NCBI GenBank assembly: GCA_004296775.1
Contig: RHGE01000011.1
Location: forward strand, 1-64,000
DNA: 64,000 nucleotides
Direction of reading: 5' to 3'
DNA from: Marinilabiliaceae bacterium JC017
GTDB lineage: Bacteria; Bacteroidota; Bacteroidia; Bacteroidales; Marinilabiliaceae
The translations under genes were made by a program, and so were the position numbers. Of the stretch, positions 16,098 to 26,456 are shown one piece after another (positions within the stretch are counted from its first letter, which is position 1; each line of letters begins with the position of its first letter). The notes beneath the pieces were generated by a model. It searched no databases. It had not been told where the DNA came from and worked only from the letters and a program-made list of their open reading frames with translations.

Positions 16098-19000
16098 ATG
16101 AAAAAAAATTGGTTTTTCATGAGGTGGAATACTCATGAATTAAAAAGAACTTTGCGGATTATGAGAATTACCATGTTATTGTTGGTATTTGGCTTTCTAC
16201 AAGTATCAGCAAGTTCATTTTCTCAATCGAGAAAAGTGAGTGTCAGTTTAAAGAATGCTTCCATTGAGGAGCTTTTTGAAGTCATTGAGGAGCAATCATC
16301 TGTTACTTTCTTCTTTCAGGATGAACAAATGAATGAATCGAGTAATATTTCCATCAATGCTGAAAATAAGAATCTGGAGGAAGTTTTGTCCGAAGCATTT
16401 GAAAATACCGAGATGTCATTTCGAATCTTAGACAATCACGTCATAGTCTATAAGCGAGAGCAAAATGTGGCAGAGACAGAAATGGTTGATCAGCAGAAAA
16501 AATTCACTGTATCCGGTACGGTTGTTGATCCACAAGGCGAACCTTTACCAGGAGTAAATGTCTATGAAAAAGGAACAACCAATGGAGTAATTACAAGTAT
16601 CGATGGGACTTACACCATCACCGTTAGTGATGAAAATGCAACGTTGGTATTTTCTTTTATAGGATTCGATTCCCAGGAAATTATTGCGGCTAATCATGAA
16701 ACGCTTAATATTACCCTGGTAGAAGAGACCACCGGACTGGATGAAGTGGTAGTGGTTGGTTATGCGACTCAAAAGAAAGTTAACCTGACTGGATCGGTTG
16801 CTAAAGTAGAAGGCGATGCGATCTCTAAAATAGCAAATCCAAATACTTCTAAGGCATTGCAAGGTCTTTCTACCGGTGTTACCGTTATCGACCGTGGTGG
16901 TGCTCCGGGAGCGGATGATCCTGATATTTTCTTGCGTGGTGTGGGTACTACCGGCAATTCCAATCCCTTGGTTTTGGTGGATGGAGTAGAAATGAGTTTG
17001 AGTGATGTTCCTTCAAGTGACATTGAAAATATCTCCGTATTAAAAGATGCTGCTTCTGCTGCTATTTATGGTTCAAGGGCTGCTCATGGAGTAATTCTTG
17101 TTACTACCAAGCGGGGAAAAGAAGGCAAGATGCATGTTTCCTACGATGGTTATGTGGGTATTCAGGATCGTGCTATTAAGCCGGATGCTGTTGGTGCTCG
17201 TGAATATATGGAAATGGTTAATGAGGCAAGTATCAATAAAGGGAATTCGCCAATTTTTGCAGAAGAAGATATTGCCATGACGGAATCAGGCGCAAATCCC
17301 TATACCCATCCTTATGTGGTATATCCCGATGAAATTTATAATTCCACCTATATCACTGAACATACCTTGAAGATCAATGGCGGAACAGAGCAAGGTAAAT
17401 ACCTTCTGTCTTTAAATTACCTGGATCAGCCCGGTTTGACTGATAATACCAATTACAAGCGCTACAATATGCGCTTAAATACCGACTTTAAGGTTGGTGA
17501 ACGTTTGAATGTTGGGGCTGACTTGCAATATCGTCATATTGATCGCGTGTGGCCTACTGGTTTGGGGGCTGCTCAAGCTAAAGCATGGTCAATGGTGCCA
17601 ACGACTCCAATTCGTTATGAAAATGGAAATTATTCACTGGATGATCAGAATAGTAATCCGGTAGCCTCTTTGGATCCTTCCGTTACGGGTAATAATGATT
17701 ACCAAAAAGACGAGGTGTATATGCAATTAAAAGCTAATTATGAGTTGTTTGATGGATTAAAATTGTCTGGTGTGGCAGCGCTTAACGGTGGTTGGTCCAT
17801 GGAAAAGACGCATAATCGTACTCATAAGTTTTACGATGCTGATGATAACTATGTAAATACCTGGAATACACAAAACAGTGTATGGGATCGCAGAAGTAAT
17901 AATTATCAAATTACTTTACGTGCCTTGGCTACTTATAACAAAACATTTAATGATTCGCATGCTTTGAGTGTTTTGGCAGGGGCTGAACAACTAAGTTATC
18001 GCAATTATTATTTAACCGGAAGCAGAAGTAATCTGATTTCGGATGAAATGCCTTATATCTCATTGGGAGATACTGAATTCCAGTATGCTTACAGTGATAT
18101 GCATCGGGATGGTTATTATCCTATGCAATGGGGTATAAACTCCTTTTTTGGTCGTGTTAATTATGGCTACAAAGAAAGGTATTTGTTTGAAGCCAACGTG
18201 CGTAAAGATGGTTCTTCCCGATTTGCTGACGGAAATAAATGGGGGGTGTTTCCTTCTGTATCCGGAGCATGGCGTATATCGCAAGAGGCCTTTATGGAGA
18301 ATGTAGACTTTATTTCCAATCTGAAGTTTCGGGCATCCTGGGGACAAATGGGTAACGAACGCATCGGAGAGTTTAAGTACTTACCTCAATATGCAGTGGA
18401 AGATAACGTGATGGACGGAAATTTAGTTACGGGAATTACCCAATACCAAATGGCCAACCGCGATATTAGTTGGGAAACTGTTGAGTTAACCAACGTAGGG
18501 TTGGATTTTTCTTTGTACAATGGGACGATCTTTGGAGAGTTCGAATACTATTGGAAAGATACTAAGGATATTTTGATGACCCTTGGAATTCCCCACTATA
18601 TTGGTTTGGAAGCTCCTCAGCAAAATGCCGGAGCTGTTAGGAATAGCGGTTTTGAAACCTTGTTGGGATACCGTAAAAATAGCGGAGATTTTAAATTTAC
18701 CACTACGTTGAATTTTTCCTACAACAAGAATGAGTGGATTGATCGTGCTGGAGATGATGGTAACATTAATGGTTGGAATATTCAGAAAGAGGGGAACGCC
18801 CTTGATGCCTATTATATTTTTCGCACAGATGGTTTGATTGCCAATGAGCAAGATTTGGCAAACTATAAGAAGCAATTTACTGAAGATCCACGGGGAATGA
18901 ACGATCTTAAGCCGGGTGATATCAAATTTGTTGATGTAAATGGCGATTCAAAGATTGATAAAGATGACCGTGAAATTTTTCATCCAAACATTCCTAATTT

Positions 19001-19472
19001 TACTTTCGGGCTCAACTTCAATGCTGAATACAAAGGTTTTGATATGAGTGTTTTCTTCCAGGGAGCAACCGGGGCCAATACATATATTTATGGTGAATGG
19101 TATGAAGGACCTTCTTATGGAGCCTTTACCGGAGTGCATTTCCGTGACCGTTGGACACCGGAAAATGAGAATCCTAATGCATCTGTTCCAAGATTGGAAA
19201 CAGCTACTGGTCGAAATTTTTCCAAATACAATGATTTCTTTCTTAAAAAGAACAATTATCTGCGTCTGAAAAATTTACAATTAGGCTACAACTTGCCAAC
19301 GAGTCTTTTGCAGACAGTCGACATTGAAAAAGTACGTGTTTATGTGTCAGGAACCAACCTGTTTGCCGTCACTAGTCTGGATCAGGGACTTGATCCGGAA
19401 AGTTTTGATGGCCGTGTAAGGTCTTATCCTACGACTAAAATTATCTCTTTGGGTGTGAATGTTACTTTTTAA
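16098..19472 (+). CDS. SusC/RagA TonB-linked outer-membrane transporter with STN domain, locus 2
   Basis: 1124 residues. Signal segment around 22-43 (ITMLLLVFGFLQVSASSFSQ), STN domain (VSVSLKNASIEELFEVIEEQ through FRILDNHVIVYK), regulatory domain (VSGTVVDPQGEPLPGVNVYE), linker DEVVVVGYATQKKVNLTGSV, plug (IFLRGVGTTGNSNPLVLVDG, VLKDAASAAIYGSRAAHGV), then the barrel ending ISLGVNVTF. Genes downstream suggest a galactose- or glucose-containing alpha-linked glycan as ligand, but this is only by association. It is separated from susD by 24 bp. Confidence 0.95.
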   Translation: MKKNWFFMRWNTHELKRTLRIMRITMLLLVFGFLQVSASSFSQSRKVSVSLKNASIEELFEVIEEQSSVTFFFQDEQMNESSNISINAENKNLEEVLSEAFENTEMSFRILDNHVIVYKREQNVAETEMVDQQKKFTVSGTVVDPQGEPLPGVNVYEKGTTNGVITSIDGTYTITVSDENATLVFSFIGFDSQEIIAANHETLNITLVEETTGLDEVVVVGYATQKKVNLTGSVAKVEGDAISKIANPNTSKALQGLSTGVTVIDRGGAPGADDPDIFLRGVGTTGNSNPLVLVDGVEMSLSDVPSSDIENISVLKDAASAAIYGSRAAHGVILVTTKRGKEGKMHVSYDGYVGIQDRAIKPDAVGAREYMEMVNEASINKGNSPIFAEEDIAMTESGANPYTHPYVVYPDEIYNSTYITEHTLKINGGTEQGKYLLSLNYLDQPGLTDNTNYKRYNMRLNTDFKVGERLNVGADLQYRHIDRVWPTGLGAAQAKAWSMVPTTPIRYENGNYSLDDQNSNPVASLDPSVTGNNDYQKDEVYMQLKANYELFDGLKLSGVAALNGGWSMEKTHNRTHKFYDADDNYVNTWNTQNSVWDRRSNNYQITLRALATYNKTFNDSHALSVLAGAEQLSYRNYYLTGSRSNLISDEMPYISLGDTEFQYAYSDMHRDGYYPMQWGINSFFGRVNYGYKERYLFEANVRKDGSSRFADGNKWGVFPSVSGAWRISQEAFMENVDFISNLKFRASWGQMGNERIGEFKYLPQYAVEDNVMDGNLVTGITQYQMANRDISWETVELTNVGLDFSLYNGTIFGEFEYYWKDTKDILMTLGIPHYIGLEAPQQNAGAVRNSGFETLLGYRKNSGDFKFTTTLNFSYNKNEWIDRAGDDGNINGWNIQKEGNALDAYYIFRTDGLIANEQDLANYKKQFTEDPRGMNDLKPGDIKFVDVNGDSKIDKDDREIFHPNIPNFTFGLNFNAEYKGFDMSVFFQGATGANTYIYGEWYEGPSYGAFTGVHFRDRWTPENENPNASVPRLETATGRNFSKYNDFFLKKNNYLRLKNLQLGYNLPTSLLQTVDIEKVRVYVSGTNLFAVTSLDQGLDPESFDGRVRSYPTTKIISLGVNVTF

Positions 19473-19496
19473 TGGTGCTGAAAAAAACGAAGAAAA

Positions 19497-21188
19497 ATGA
19501 GAAATACTAAATATTCCATACTGTTATTATTTATTGCCATTTTAGGGCTGCAGGGATGCAATGATAACATCAACTTGGATCCGGAAGGTATCATTACAGA
19601 GGATAACTATTTTGCCTCACCTTCCGATTTCGATAACGCACTGACGGCTGCATATGCCCGATGGAACTCTTCAGGTCTTTATCACTGGATGGAGGCTTCA
19701 ACTGATAATGCAACAACAACGCATTCATGGAATCATGCCTATGAATTAGGCCATGGAACAGCATCAAGCTTTTCTAAATTGCCCAACACTAAATGGGATG
19801 AGTGTTATGAATCCATCCAACGAACCAATACAATTATTCAAAATATTGATAGTTACGATTGGGAAGCTAATGGTGAAGGAGCTGAAAAAGCACGTGTGCT
19901 TGCTGAAGCCCGAACCATGCGTGCATTCTATTATTATGAACTAGCAGGATTGTATGGTCGTCCCATGATGGTAATGAAGACGTATTCTACAGTGGAAGAA
20001 GCTGAAACTGTTAAACAGGCAGAAGGGCCGAAGGAGGTTTTCGATTTTATCTTAAAGGAGATGGAAGAGTCTATTCCTGCTTTACCTGATTACCCTAAGA
20101 ACAAATCTATCATTGGTAAGGCTGCTGCACGTACTTTTCGTGCTCGTTTCGCTGCTTCGGCTGCCGGTTATCTCAATGACAATAAGTATTATGAGATTGT
20201 CAGGGATGAAACAGCTGAGATACTGAAAATGAAATACAGTCTTACTGGAAATTATGCCGATTTATTTACCGGTGGTAATGAAGATCTGAGCGAAACAATT
20301 TTGCTTCGCATGTATAATGTGGAGTTTAAAAACTGGTGGGGTGAATCATATCCTCAATCTACTTATGGATATAGTGTTACTGTTCCTACTAAAGCGCTGG
20401 TAGATGCTTATGAGTATATAGCTCCAGAAGTTGAAAACAGACCTTATGAAAATAAGGATCCACGTTTCAGAGCTTCCATTTATGCTCCTGGAATGGAGTT
20501 GCGAAGCGGATACTTTAATTCGATTCCCAATAATATTAAGAAAGGTGAGGATGGAAACTGGTATTTCCGTCCGGATGGGGATTATGCCGATTTGAGCGAT
20601 CGTCCGGTTATTCAAGGTGATGCTTTAGGAGAAGGTGGAGGTGGAGAATGGAATAAAACACCTACCGGATTCAATACCAAGAAGAACTTCGCAGAGAATG
20701 ATACGTGGGATACCTATAATAACCTGGTGTTAATTCGTCTGGCAGAGGTATATCTTCTAAGAGCAGAAGCTTTAACAGTTTTGGGTGAAGGTGAGCAGGA
20801 GGCTCGCAATCTGATCAAAATGATAAGAGATCGTGCTGGTAACACCAATGATATTGATGAAGTGGTTAATGTTCGTTACAATGGTAGCTTTTTGGAACTT
20901 ATCCGTAACGAACAGCGTGTAGAGATGGCTATGGAAGGAATGCGTCCATATGATATTCGTCGTTGGGGGATTTTCAAAGAGGTAATGAAAACAGCCGTGC
21001 AAGGTATTGAGTACCGTAAGTTTGAAGATGAAAATGGGAAGCCTTTACCGAATCCTGAAAACGTAACTTATGAAGTTGTTTCTACAACTGCCAGGAAAAA
21101 GGTGGCTGAAGGTTATTTCTGGTGGCCAATTCCTCAAGCAGAGATTGACTTGAACGAAGGAAGAATTGATCAAAATACCGAATGGTAA
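19497..21188 (+). CDS. SusD/RagB family lipoprotein, locus 2
   Basis: 563 residues. Lipobox LQGC gives a lipidated Cys at about residue 21, followed by NDNINLDPEGIITEDNYF. The conserved EARTMRAFYYYELAGLYG and LVLIRLAEVYLLRAEAL blocks and the C-terminal ELIRNEQRVEMAMEGMRPYD, IRRWG and FWWPIPQAEIDLN are classic RagB/SusD. It acts at the cell surface as the substrate-binding lid of the adjacent SusC. Confidence 0.96.
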   Translation: MRNTKYSILLLFIAILGLQGCNDNINLDPEGIITEDNYFASPSDFDNALTAAYARWNSSGLYHWMEASTDNATTTHSWNHAYELGHGTASSFSKLPNTKWDECYESIQRTNTIIQNIDSYDWEANGEGAEKARVLAEARTMRAFYYYELAGLYGRPMMVMKTYSTVEEAETVKQAEGPKEVFDFILKEMEESIPALPDYPKNKSIIGKAAARTFRARFAASAAGYLNDNKYYEIVRDETAEILKMKYSLTGNYADLFTGGNEDLSETILLRMYNVEFKNWWGESYPQSTYGYSVTVPTKALVDAYEYIAPEVENRPYENKDPRFRASIYAPGMELRSGYFNSIPNNIKKGEDGNWYFRPDGDYADLSDRPVIQGDALGEGGGGEWNKTPTGFNTKKNFAENDTWDTYNNLVLIRLAEVYLLRAEALTVLGEGEQEARNLIKMIRDRAGNTNDIDEVVNVRYNGSFLELIRNEQRVEMAMEGMRPYDIRRWGIFKEVMKTAVQGIEYRKFEDENGKPLPNPENVTYEVVSTTARKKVAEGYFWWPIPQAEIDLNEGRIDQNTEW

Positions 21189-21217
21189 CAAGCGAAAATG
21201 TGTAAGTGAATTATATC

Positions 21218-21248
21218 CTCACAGAGTAGATTTATTCTACTCTGTGAG
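21218..21248 (+). terminator. Stem-loop after locus 2 susD
   Basis: A perfect 13-bp inverted repeat, CTCACAGAGTAGA (21218-21230) and TCTACTCTGTGAG (21236-21248), with a 5-nt loop, 30 bp after the susD stop. The tail is TAAAAAC rather than a T run, so it may reduce rather than end transcription into the enzyme genes. Confidence 0.6.
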
Positions 21249-21353
21249 TAAAAACTTTTAGAAAACCTAAATCTGTTCTTTGCATTTATAATTGCGGGGA
21301 TATTTAGTTTTTAATGTACTTTTTTTCTTGGTTATGTCCGGGAATTACTATTC

Positions 21354-21497
21354 AATAGGTCGTTAAATATTAGTAATTGGCTGAAGGATTGCTCCGGTAT
21401 AATATGACCGAATTATTCTTTGGGGAGCTTCTGGTTTTATAGCTGCAAATGAATGGCAGGATTATTTTCTAAAATCTATCGATCTAGTGATTACTGA
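21354..21497. repeat. Degenerate dispersed intergenic repeat, copy 3 (loose)
   Basis: AGGTCGTTAAATATTAGTAA at the left and TTTTCTAAAATCTATCGATC at the right follow the ends of the elements at 2805 and 11736, but the middle is diverged. It occupies much of the 432-bp gap between susD and the hydrolase gene. Confidence 0.3.
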
Positions 21498-21620
21498 AAA
21501 GTGAAATTTTAATTATCATGAATTGCACCATGATAAAGGATTTTGATATACAAGCGGATTGTTTAATGCTGGTATTATTATTGCTAATCAGTTTTGATAC
21601 TTATATCTTAAATTAAACAG

Positions 21621-24005
21621 ATGAAAAATCTATCATTGTTACTAGGGCTAACCCTCTTATTTGGCGGGATTGTTAAAGCCCAAGAAAAAGTTTTTCCGGG
21701 GGCGGATGAAACAACCCCTTCAAAAGCACAATATTTCAGCTGGATTAATAATACCAATGAAGGTGCTACAGAAGCTCAAACATTAGTTAACCTTGAATTT
21801 TTTCAATGGTTACAGGATGAGTATGGCATGCAACTCGATATCTATGCTTTTGATGCCGGTGCAATTGATGGTAAAAGATTTTACGGGAGTATATATTCCG
21901 ATCGATTTAAAGAACAGTTTCCCAATGGTTTTGATCCCATTTATGAGAAAGCTAAAAGCTTAGGGATACGCTTGGGCGTTTGGGGAGGACCTGACGGGTT
22001 TGGCAACACACCAGAAGAGGAGCAGGCCAGGATAGATCAGATGGTTAAACTGTGTCGTGATTACGACTTTGCATTGTTCAAGTTCGATGCGGTTTGTGGG
22101 CCACTTCCTATGGAAAAAGAGGATGCCTTTATTAAAATGATGAAAGAATGTCGTAAATATAGTCCCGATCTTATTTTATTGAATCATCGGTTAGGTCTCG
22201 ATAAGGGAAAACCATATGCGACCACTTTTTTGTGGGAAGGAAACGAAACTTACATTGATGTTTTTATGACCAATCGGGTGACTGCTCCTCATCATAGAGC
22301 TGCAGCCATTTCCCGGGGATTAACACCGGAATTGAAGCGATTAACAGAAGATCATGGAGTGTGTTTATCGTCATGTCTTGATTATTGGGATGATGATTTA
22401 ATTCTTCAGGCTTTCAACCGTTCACTTATCCTTGCTCCTGAATTGTATGGTAACCCCTGGTTACTTAATGATACTGAATTCTCGAAATTAGCCCGTATCT
22501 ACAATCTGCATAAAAAATATGGTAAAATATTAGTCCACGGCATGGAATTACCTGAAAAGTACGGTCCGTCTGCTGTGGCAAGAGGAGATGAGTCTACACG
22601 TTTTGTTGCTTTGAGTAATTTGAACTGGGATAAAACGTCCTATAATGTTACTCTTAATGAAGAAATAGGACTGAAAACCAATGATGACGTAACCTTGATT
22701 CAATTGCACCCTGTGGAAAAGGTAATTGGTACTTATAAAGCCGGAACCTCTGTTGACGTACAGGTTGATCCATTTAGAGCGTGTCTGTTGGTGGCAACTA
22801 CCGAAGGGTTTGATGAACCTGTTGTGACCGGAGGAGAGTACAGAGTGATTAAAAATGTAGAGGGGAAACCGGTAGAAATTGAATTGTTGGGAATGCCAGG
22901 TACTACTTCAACGTTTAATCTGCTTAATGCTGGTATTTATCAACAGGCTAGATTGGATAATAAAACCAATACCCGTATTACAAAAGGACAAAAAGTGAAG
23001 GTTAAATTCTCCGGTGAGAAATTGACTGAAGCTTATCATAGGAAATTAGGTGTATTAACTGAAACCGAGATTCCTGAAAATGTTGATGCGTTATATGAAG
23101 CCACTGTTTTTGCCGCTGATAATAATGCACTTGAAGTTCGTTCATTAAAGCGTTCCGGTGAAACAAAAATTCCTCAGGTAAAAGCTGCCCGTGATGCTTT
23201 CTTTAACCAGGAAGCATTCGTGGAAAGAGGTATCTGGGATAGGAACATATTTGATGGTGATCAGGCTACCGGATTTTGGCCTTCTGTGAAATATGGAATC
23301 AATCAAAGAGTTGAAGGAGGGTGTTTACGCCTTGATTTGGGTGAAGTAATGGATCTGGACAAAATTGTGATGTATGTTCCGGATGAATTTTCTTTGCAGC
23401 CACTCTTGATTGATGAAGGAAACTTTGTTGATGTATCTGCTGATTTATTAACAGGTGAGCGACTTACCTATATTGCAGGTAAGGAAATGACGATTGAACT
23501 TAATAAGCCGGTAAGATATTTGCGATTTCAGGAATTTCCTCAACGCATTGTTGAAATAGAAGGTTATAAGGATGGAAAATTAGTTGACCGCAGCAAATGG
23601 AGAGCCTCTAATTTGTTCGCACATCCATCCAGGAAAGTGGCGCAGAAAGTTTGGAAAACAACTGTTAAGTTGGAACAAATTCCGGAAGGATCTTACTTGT
23701 GTGTTGCTATTAACGGCAAGCACGGAGTAGAAGGCGCTTACGCTGCAGCTCGTATAGATGGTAAGCTGGTTGGTGCCCCTGATCGTGCGTCATCTTATAA
23801 TTCAAATACCTGGGAGTTTGTGAATGCCTGGAAAGATAAAAACTATACCTACTACATTCCGGTTAATAAAGCTGACGAAGGAAAAGAGATTGAGGTATTT
23901 GTAATGGGGTATGACAAAGAAAATCTGGATTTAAAACCAGAAGTGTGGATTTCTGCTTATCCTGCTCCTTATAAAAAAGTTAAACTTGAACTTACAAGAA
24001 AATAA
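21621..24005 (+). CDS. Secreted GH-D-like (melibiase superfamily) glycoside hydrolase
   Basis: 794 residues, signal peptide ending at VKAQ. Residues about 30-300 look like a TIM barrel of the alpha-galactosidase clan. LDIYAFDAG, then LGIRLGVWGGPDGFG, then FALFKFDAVCG with D156 in the position of the catalytic nucleophile, then LTEDHGVCLSSCLDYWDDDL with candidate acid/base Asp residues. About 305-395 resembles the C-terminal antiparallel domain. About 540-690 resembles an F5/8 type C carbohydrate-binding fold (FDGDQATGFWPSV, LRLDLGEVMDLDKIVMYV). I cannot assign it to a numbered GH family. With the following GH97 it suggests attack on alpha-linked sugars. Confidence 0.65.
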   Translation: MKNLSLLLGLTLLFGGIVKAQEKVFPGADETTPSKAQYFSWINNTNEGATEAQTLVNLEFFQWLQDEYGMQLDIYAFDAGAIDGKRFYGSIYSDRFKEQFPNGFDPIYEKAKSLGIRLGVWGGPDGFGNTPEEEQARIDQMVKLCRDYDFALFKFDAVCGPLPMEKEDAFIKMMKECRKYSPDLILLNHRLGLDKGKPYATTFLWEGNETYIDVFMTNRVTAPHHRAAAISRGLTPELKRLTEDHGVCLSSCLDYWDDDLILQAFNRSLILAPELYGNPWLLNDTEFSKLARIYNLHKKYGKILVHGMELPEKYGPSAVARGDESTRFVALSNLNWDKTSYNVTLNEEIGLKTNDDVTLIQLHPVEKVIGTYKAGTSVDVQVDPFRACLLVATTEGFDEPVVTGGEYRVIKNVEGKPVEIELLGMPGTTSTFNLLNAGIYQQARLDNKTNTRITKGQKVKVKFSGEKLTEAYHRKLGVLTETEIPENVDALYEATVFAADNNALEVRSLKRSGETKIPQVKAARDAFFNQEAFVERGIWDRNIFDGDQATGFWPSVKYGINQRVEGGCLRLDLGEVMDLDKIVMYVPDEFSLQPLLIDEGNFVDVSADLLTGERLTYIAGKEMTIELNKPVRYLRFQEFPQRIVEIEGYKDGKLVDRSKWRASNLFAHPSRKVAQKVWKTTVKLEQIPEGSYLCVAINGKHGVEGAYAAARIDGKLVGAPDRASSYNSNTWEFVNAWKDKNYTYYIPVNKADEGKEIEVFVMGYDKENLDLKPEVWISAYPAPYKKVKLELTRK

Positions 24006-24089
24006 GAGGAATTAAATGATTTGCCTGGCCATTGATGCATTGCATAATTGTCAGGCTTTAATAAGAATATCTTTTTAACCCGTATCATA

Positions 24090-24132
24090 AATAGTCTGGT
24101 GAAGCCATGATAATTTGTTTTGCCAGACTATT
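24090..24132 (+). terminator. Weak stem-loop between the hydrolase and GH97 genes
   Basis: AATAGTCTGG (24090-24099) pairs with CCAGACTATT (24123-24132) across a 23-nt loop, followed by AAAAGTTT. No strong T run. The rest of the 475-bp gap (24006-24480) holds no gene. Confidence 0.35.
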
Positions 24133-24445
24133 AAAAGTTTCCGTTTGTAAATATTAAGCCGATAATTAGTTTTAATAAAAGAAACAAGCTGTTTTGAAGA
24201 TTCATGATATGTCCTTACGATTATGTGATGGCAAGTTTCTGTTTGAAAAAATTAGTAAAAGAAAGGACCATGTTTAGATAATTATCAAAATATTCAGGAG
24301 GATGATTATATCAATATGGTAAGCTCTATCTGATCATAGATAAAAATAATAATAGATGAAACTATCATGATTAAGTTTAAAACACACAAGCGAATGATTA
24401 AAAAAGCTCAGTGCCTTTTTGTCTCTGTGTTTATCAGTCTTGTGT

Positions 24446-24475
24446 CTTGATACTTGAATCTTGATACTAAATTTT
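24446..24475. repeat. TTGATACTTGA-type repeat before the GH97 gene
   Basis: CTTGATACTTGAATCTTGAT ends 6 bp before the GH97 start codon. The same short motif borders the arrays near 33.5 kb and 45.1 kb. Confidence 0.45.
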
Positions 24476-24480
24476 AACAA

Positions 24481-26436
24481 ATGAAAAAAGTCATATTGCT
24501 GATGTTTTTTGCTTCGTTTGCCTTGCTGGCAGGAGCAAAGAGCAAAAAGTATACAGTAGCTTCACCTGATGGAAGAATAGAAGTTGCAGCTACTGTTTCT
24601 GATAAGTTGTTCTTTACTGTTTCTTTCGACGGTAAGGAAATTGTTGGTCCTTCCGAAATTGCAATGGAGTTGAGTGACCGTGTTTTGGGAGAAAAGGCGG
24701 TGGTGAAAAAAGCAATCAAGAATTCTATTGATGAAACCATCACGCCGGTTGTGAAAATTAAGGAAGCATCCATCACTAACCGTTGTAATGAATTGAGCCT
24801 TCAATTTAGTGGTGATTATGCATTAACCTTTAGGGTGTATAATGAAGGGATGGCCTATCGTTTTGAGACAATGATAGGTGATGAGATTGTTGTTAAAAGA
24901 GAAATTGGAGAATATGAATTTCCTGAGAATTACACTTGTTGGTTGGGCCGGGAGAAAAGGTTTCAGTCCAATAACCAGGTGTATTACGATTACTTGTCAT
25001 TGCAGGAATTAGGAGAAAAGGATATGGGTAGTTTACCCCTGATTTTAAATCCTGCCAATGGGCCTAAAATTGTCATGGCTGAGACCGATCTCCGTGATTA
25101 TCCCGGCATGTGGTTGAAAGGTAAAGAAGGCCTGGCATTAAGCAGTACGGCTGCACAGGTAGTTAAAAACTATGATGAATTAAGCGATCGCCGTTTACCT
25201 ATCACCGAAAGAGAAGAATATATTGCAAAAACCAGTGGTACCAGAACGTTCCCATGGCGTGTTTTCGCCATTGCTGAAGATGATGGTGAATTGGTGCTAA
25301 ATCAATTGACCTACATATTATCTACTGAAAATCAAATTGCCGATCCGTCGTGGATTCAACCAGGAAAAGTAGCCTGGGATTGGTGGAATGCCAACAATGT
25401 TTACAATGTTGATTTCAGAGCCGGAATTAATACTGAAACTTATAAGTATTACATCGATTTTGCGGCGAAATATGGCATTGAAAACGTCATGTTAGACGAA
25501 GGGTGGTATGAGCTTGGTGACCTTACCAAGATAATGCCTGGTATGGACATGGAAGAATTAACCCGTTATGCCAAAGAAAAAGGTGTTGGGCTTATTCTTT
25601 GGTGTGTGTGGAAAACGTTGGATGATCAGCTGGATGAAGCTTTTACTCAGTTCCAGAGATGGGGTGTTAAAGGTATTAAAGTTGATTTTATGGATCGTGA
25701 TGATCAGGGGATGGTTAACTATTTCCATCGGATCGCCAAAAAGGCTGCCGAATATGAATTGATGGTCGATTTTCACGGATCCTATAAACCTGCCGGTTTG
25801 AGGAGAATGTATCCGAATGTGATGACCCGTGAAGGGGTGAACGGAGGTGAGCAATTCAAGTGGAGCATGCGCCAGACGCCTGAGCATGATTTGATATTGC
25901 CATTTGGTCGTATGTTGGCCGGACCAATGGATTACACCCCTGGAGCCATGAATAATGCCCAAAAGAAAGACTATGAGCCAATCTTTGATACGCCAATGAG
26001 TATGGGAACCCGTTGTCATCAGTTGGCTATGTTCGTGATTTATGAAAGTCCGTTACAGATGCTTTGCGATAGTCCTACCAACTATTACAAAGAAGAGGAG
26101 TGTATGAAGTTCCTTTCTGCTGTACCCGTTGTTTGGGATGAGTCGGTAGTGTTGGATGCTAAAGTGTCTGATTATCTTTTGATGGCCAGAAGAAACGGTG
26201 ATAGCTGGTACGTGGGAGGAATGACTGATTGGGATGCCCGCGAATTTAAGCTTGATCTTTCTTTTCTTCCCCAAGGCAAGAAATTTAGAATGACCATGTA
26301 CTCTGATGGCGTCAATGCTGATCGTTGTGGAAAAGATTATAAGATGCAGGAGATGGTGGTTGGTAGTGATTTTAATCAACTTATTAAGCTGGCCCCTGGT
26401 GGTGGTGTGGCAATTATGTTGAAACCCGTTAAGTAA
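24481..26436 (+). CDS. GH97 family glycoside hydrolase, retaining (alpha-galactosidase-like) type
   Basis: 651 residues, signal peptide ending at LLAGA, no lipobox. The N-terminal beta-sandwich includes YTVASPDGRIEVAATVSD and ALTFRVYNEGMAYRFE. The barrel starts near KVAWDWWNANNVYNVDFRAG. KVDFMDRDDQ places an Asp at residue 402, where retaining GH97 enzymes carry their nucleophile. MTREGVNGGE gives E451 and E457. The D402-E457 distance of 55 equals that between Asp415 and Glu470 of Bacteroides BT1871 as I recall them, and the E451/E457 pair fits the calcium and acid/base sites. Likely a periplasmic alpha-galactosidase-like exo-enzyme. Confidence 0.9.
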   Translation: MKKVILLMFFASFALLAGAKSKKYTVASPDGRIEVAATVSDKLFFTVSFDGKEIVGPSEIAMELSDRVLGEKAVVKKAIKNSIDETITPVVKIKEASITNRCNELSLQFSGDYALTFRVYNEGMAYRFETMIGDEIVVKREIGEYEFPENYTCWLGREKRFQSNNQVYYDYLSLQELGEKDMGSLPLILNPANGPKIVMAETDLRDYPGMWLKGKEGLALSSTAAQVVKNYDELSDRRLPITEREEYIAKTSGTRTFPWRVFAIAEDDGELVLNQLTYILSTENQIADPSWIQPGKVAWDWWNANNVYNVDFRAGINTETYKYYIDFAAKYGIENVMLDEGWYELGDLTKIMPGMDMEELTRYAKEKGVGLILWCVWKTLDDQLDEAFTQFQRWGVKGIKVDFMDRDDQGMVNYFHRIAKKAAEYELMVDFHGSYKPAGLRRMYPNVMTREGVNGGEQFKWSMRQTPEHDLILPFGRMLAGPMDYTPGAMNNAQKKDYEPIFDTPMSMGTRCHQLAMFVIYESPLQMLCDSPTNYYKEEECMKFLSAVPVVWDESVVLDAKVSDYLLMARRNGDSWYVGGMTDWDAREFKLDLSFLPQGKKFRMTMYSDGVNADRCGKDYKMQEMVVGSDFNQLIKLAPGGGVAIMLKPVK

Positions 26437-26456
26437 AAAACCATATCCAGATAACA

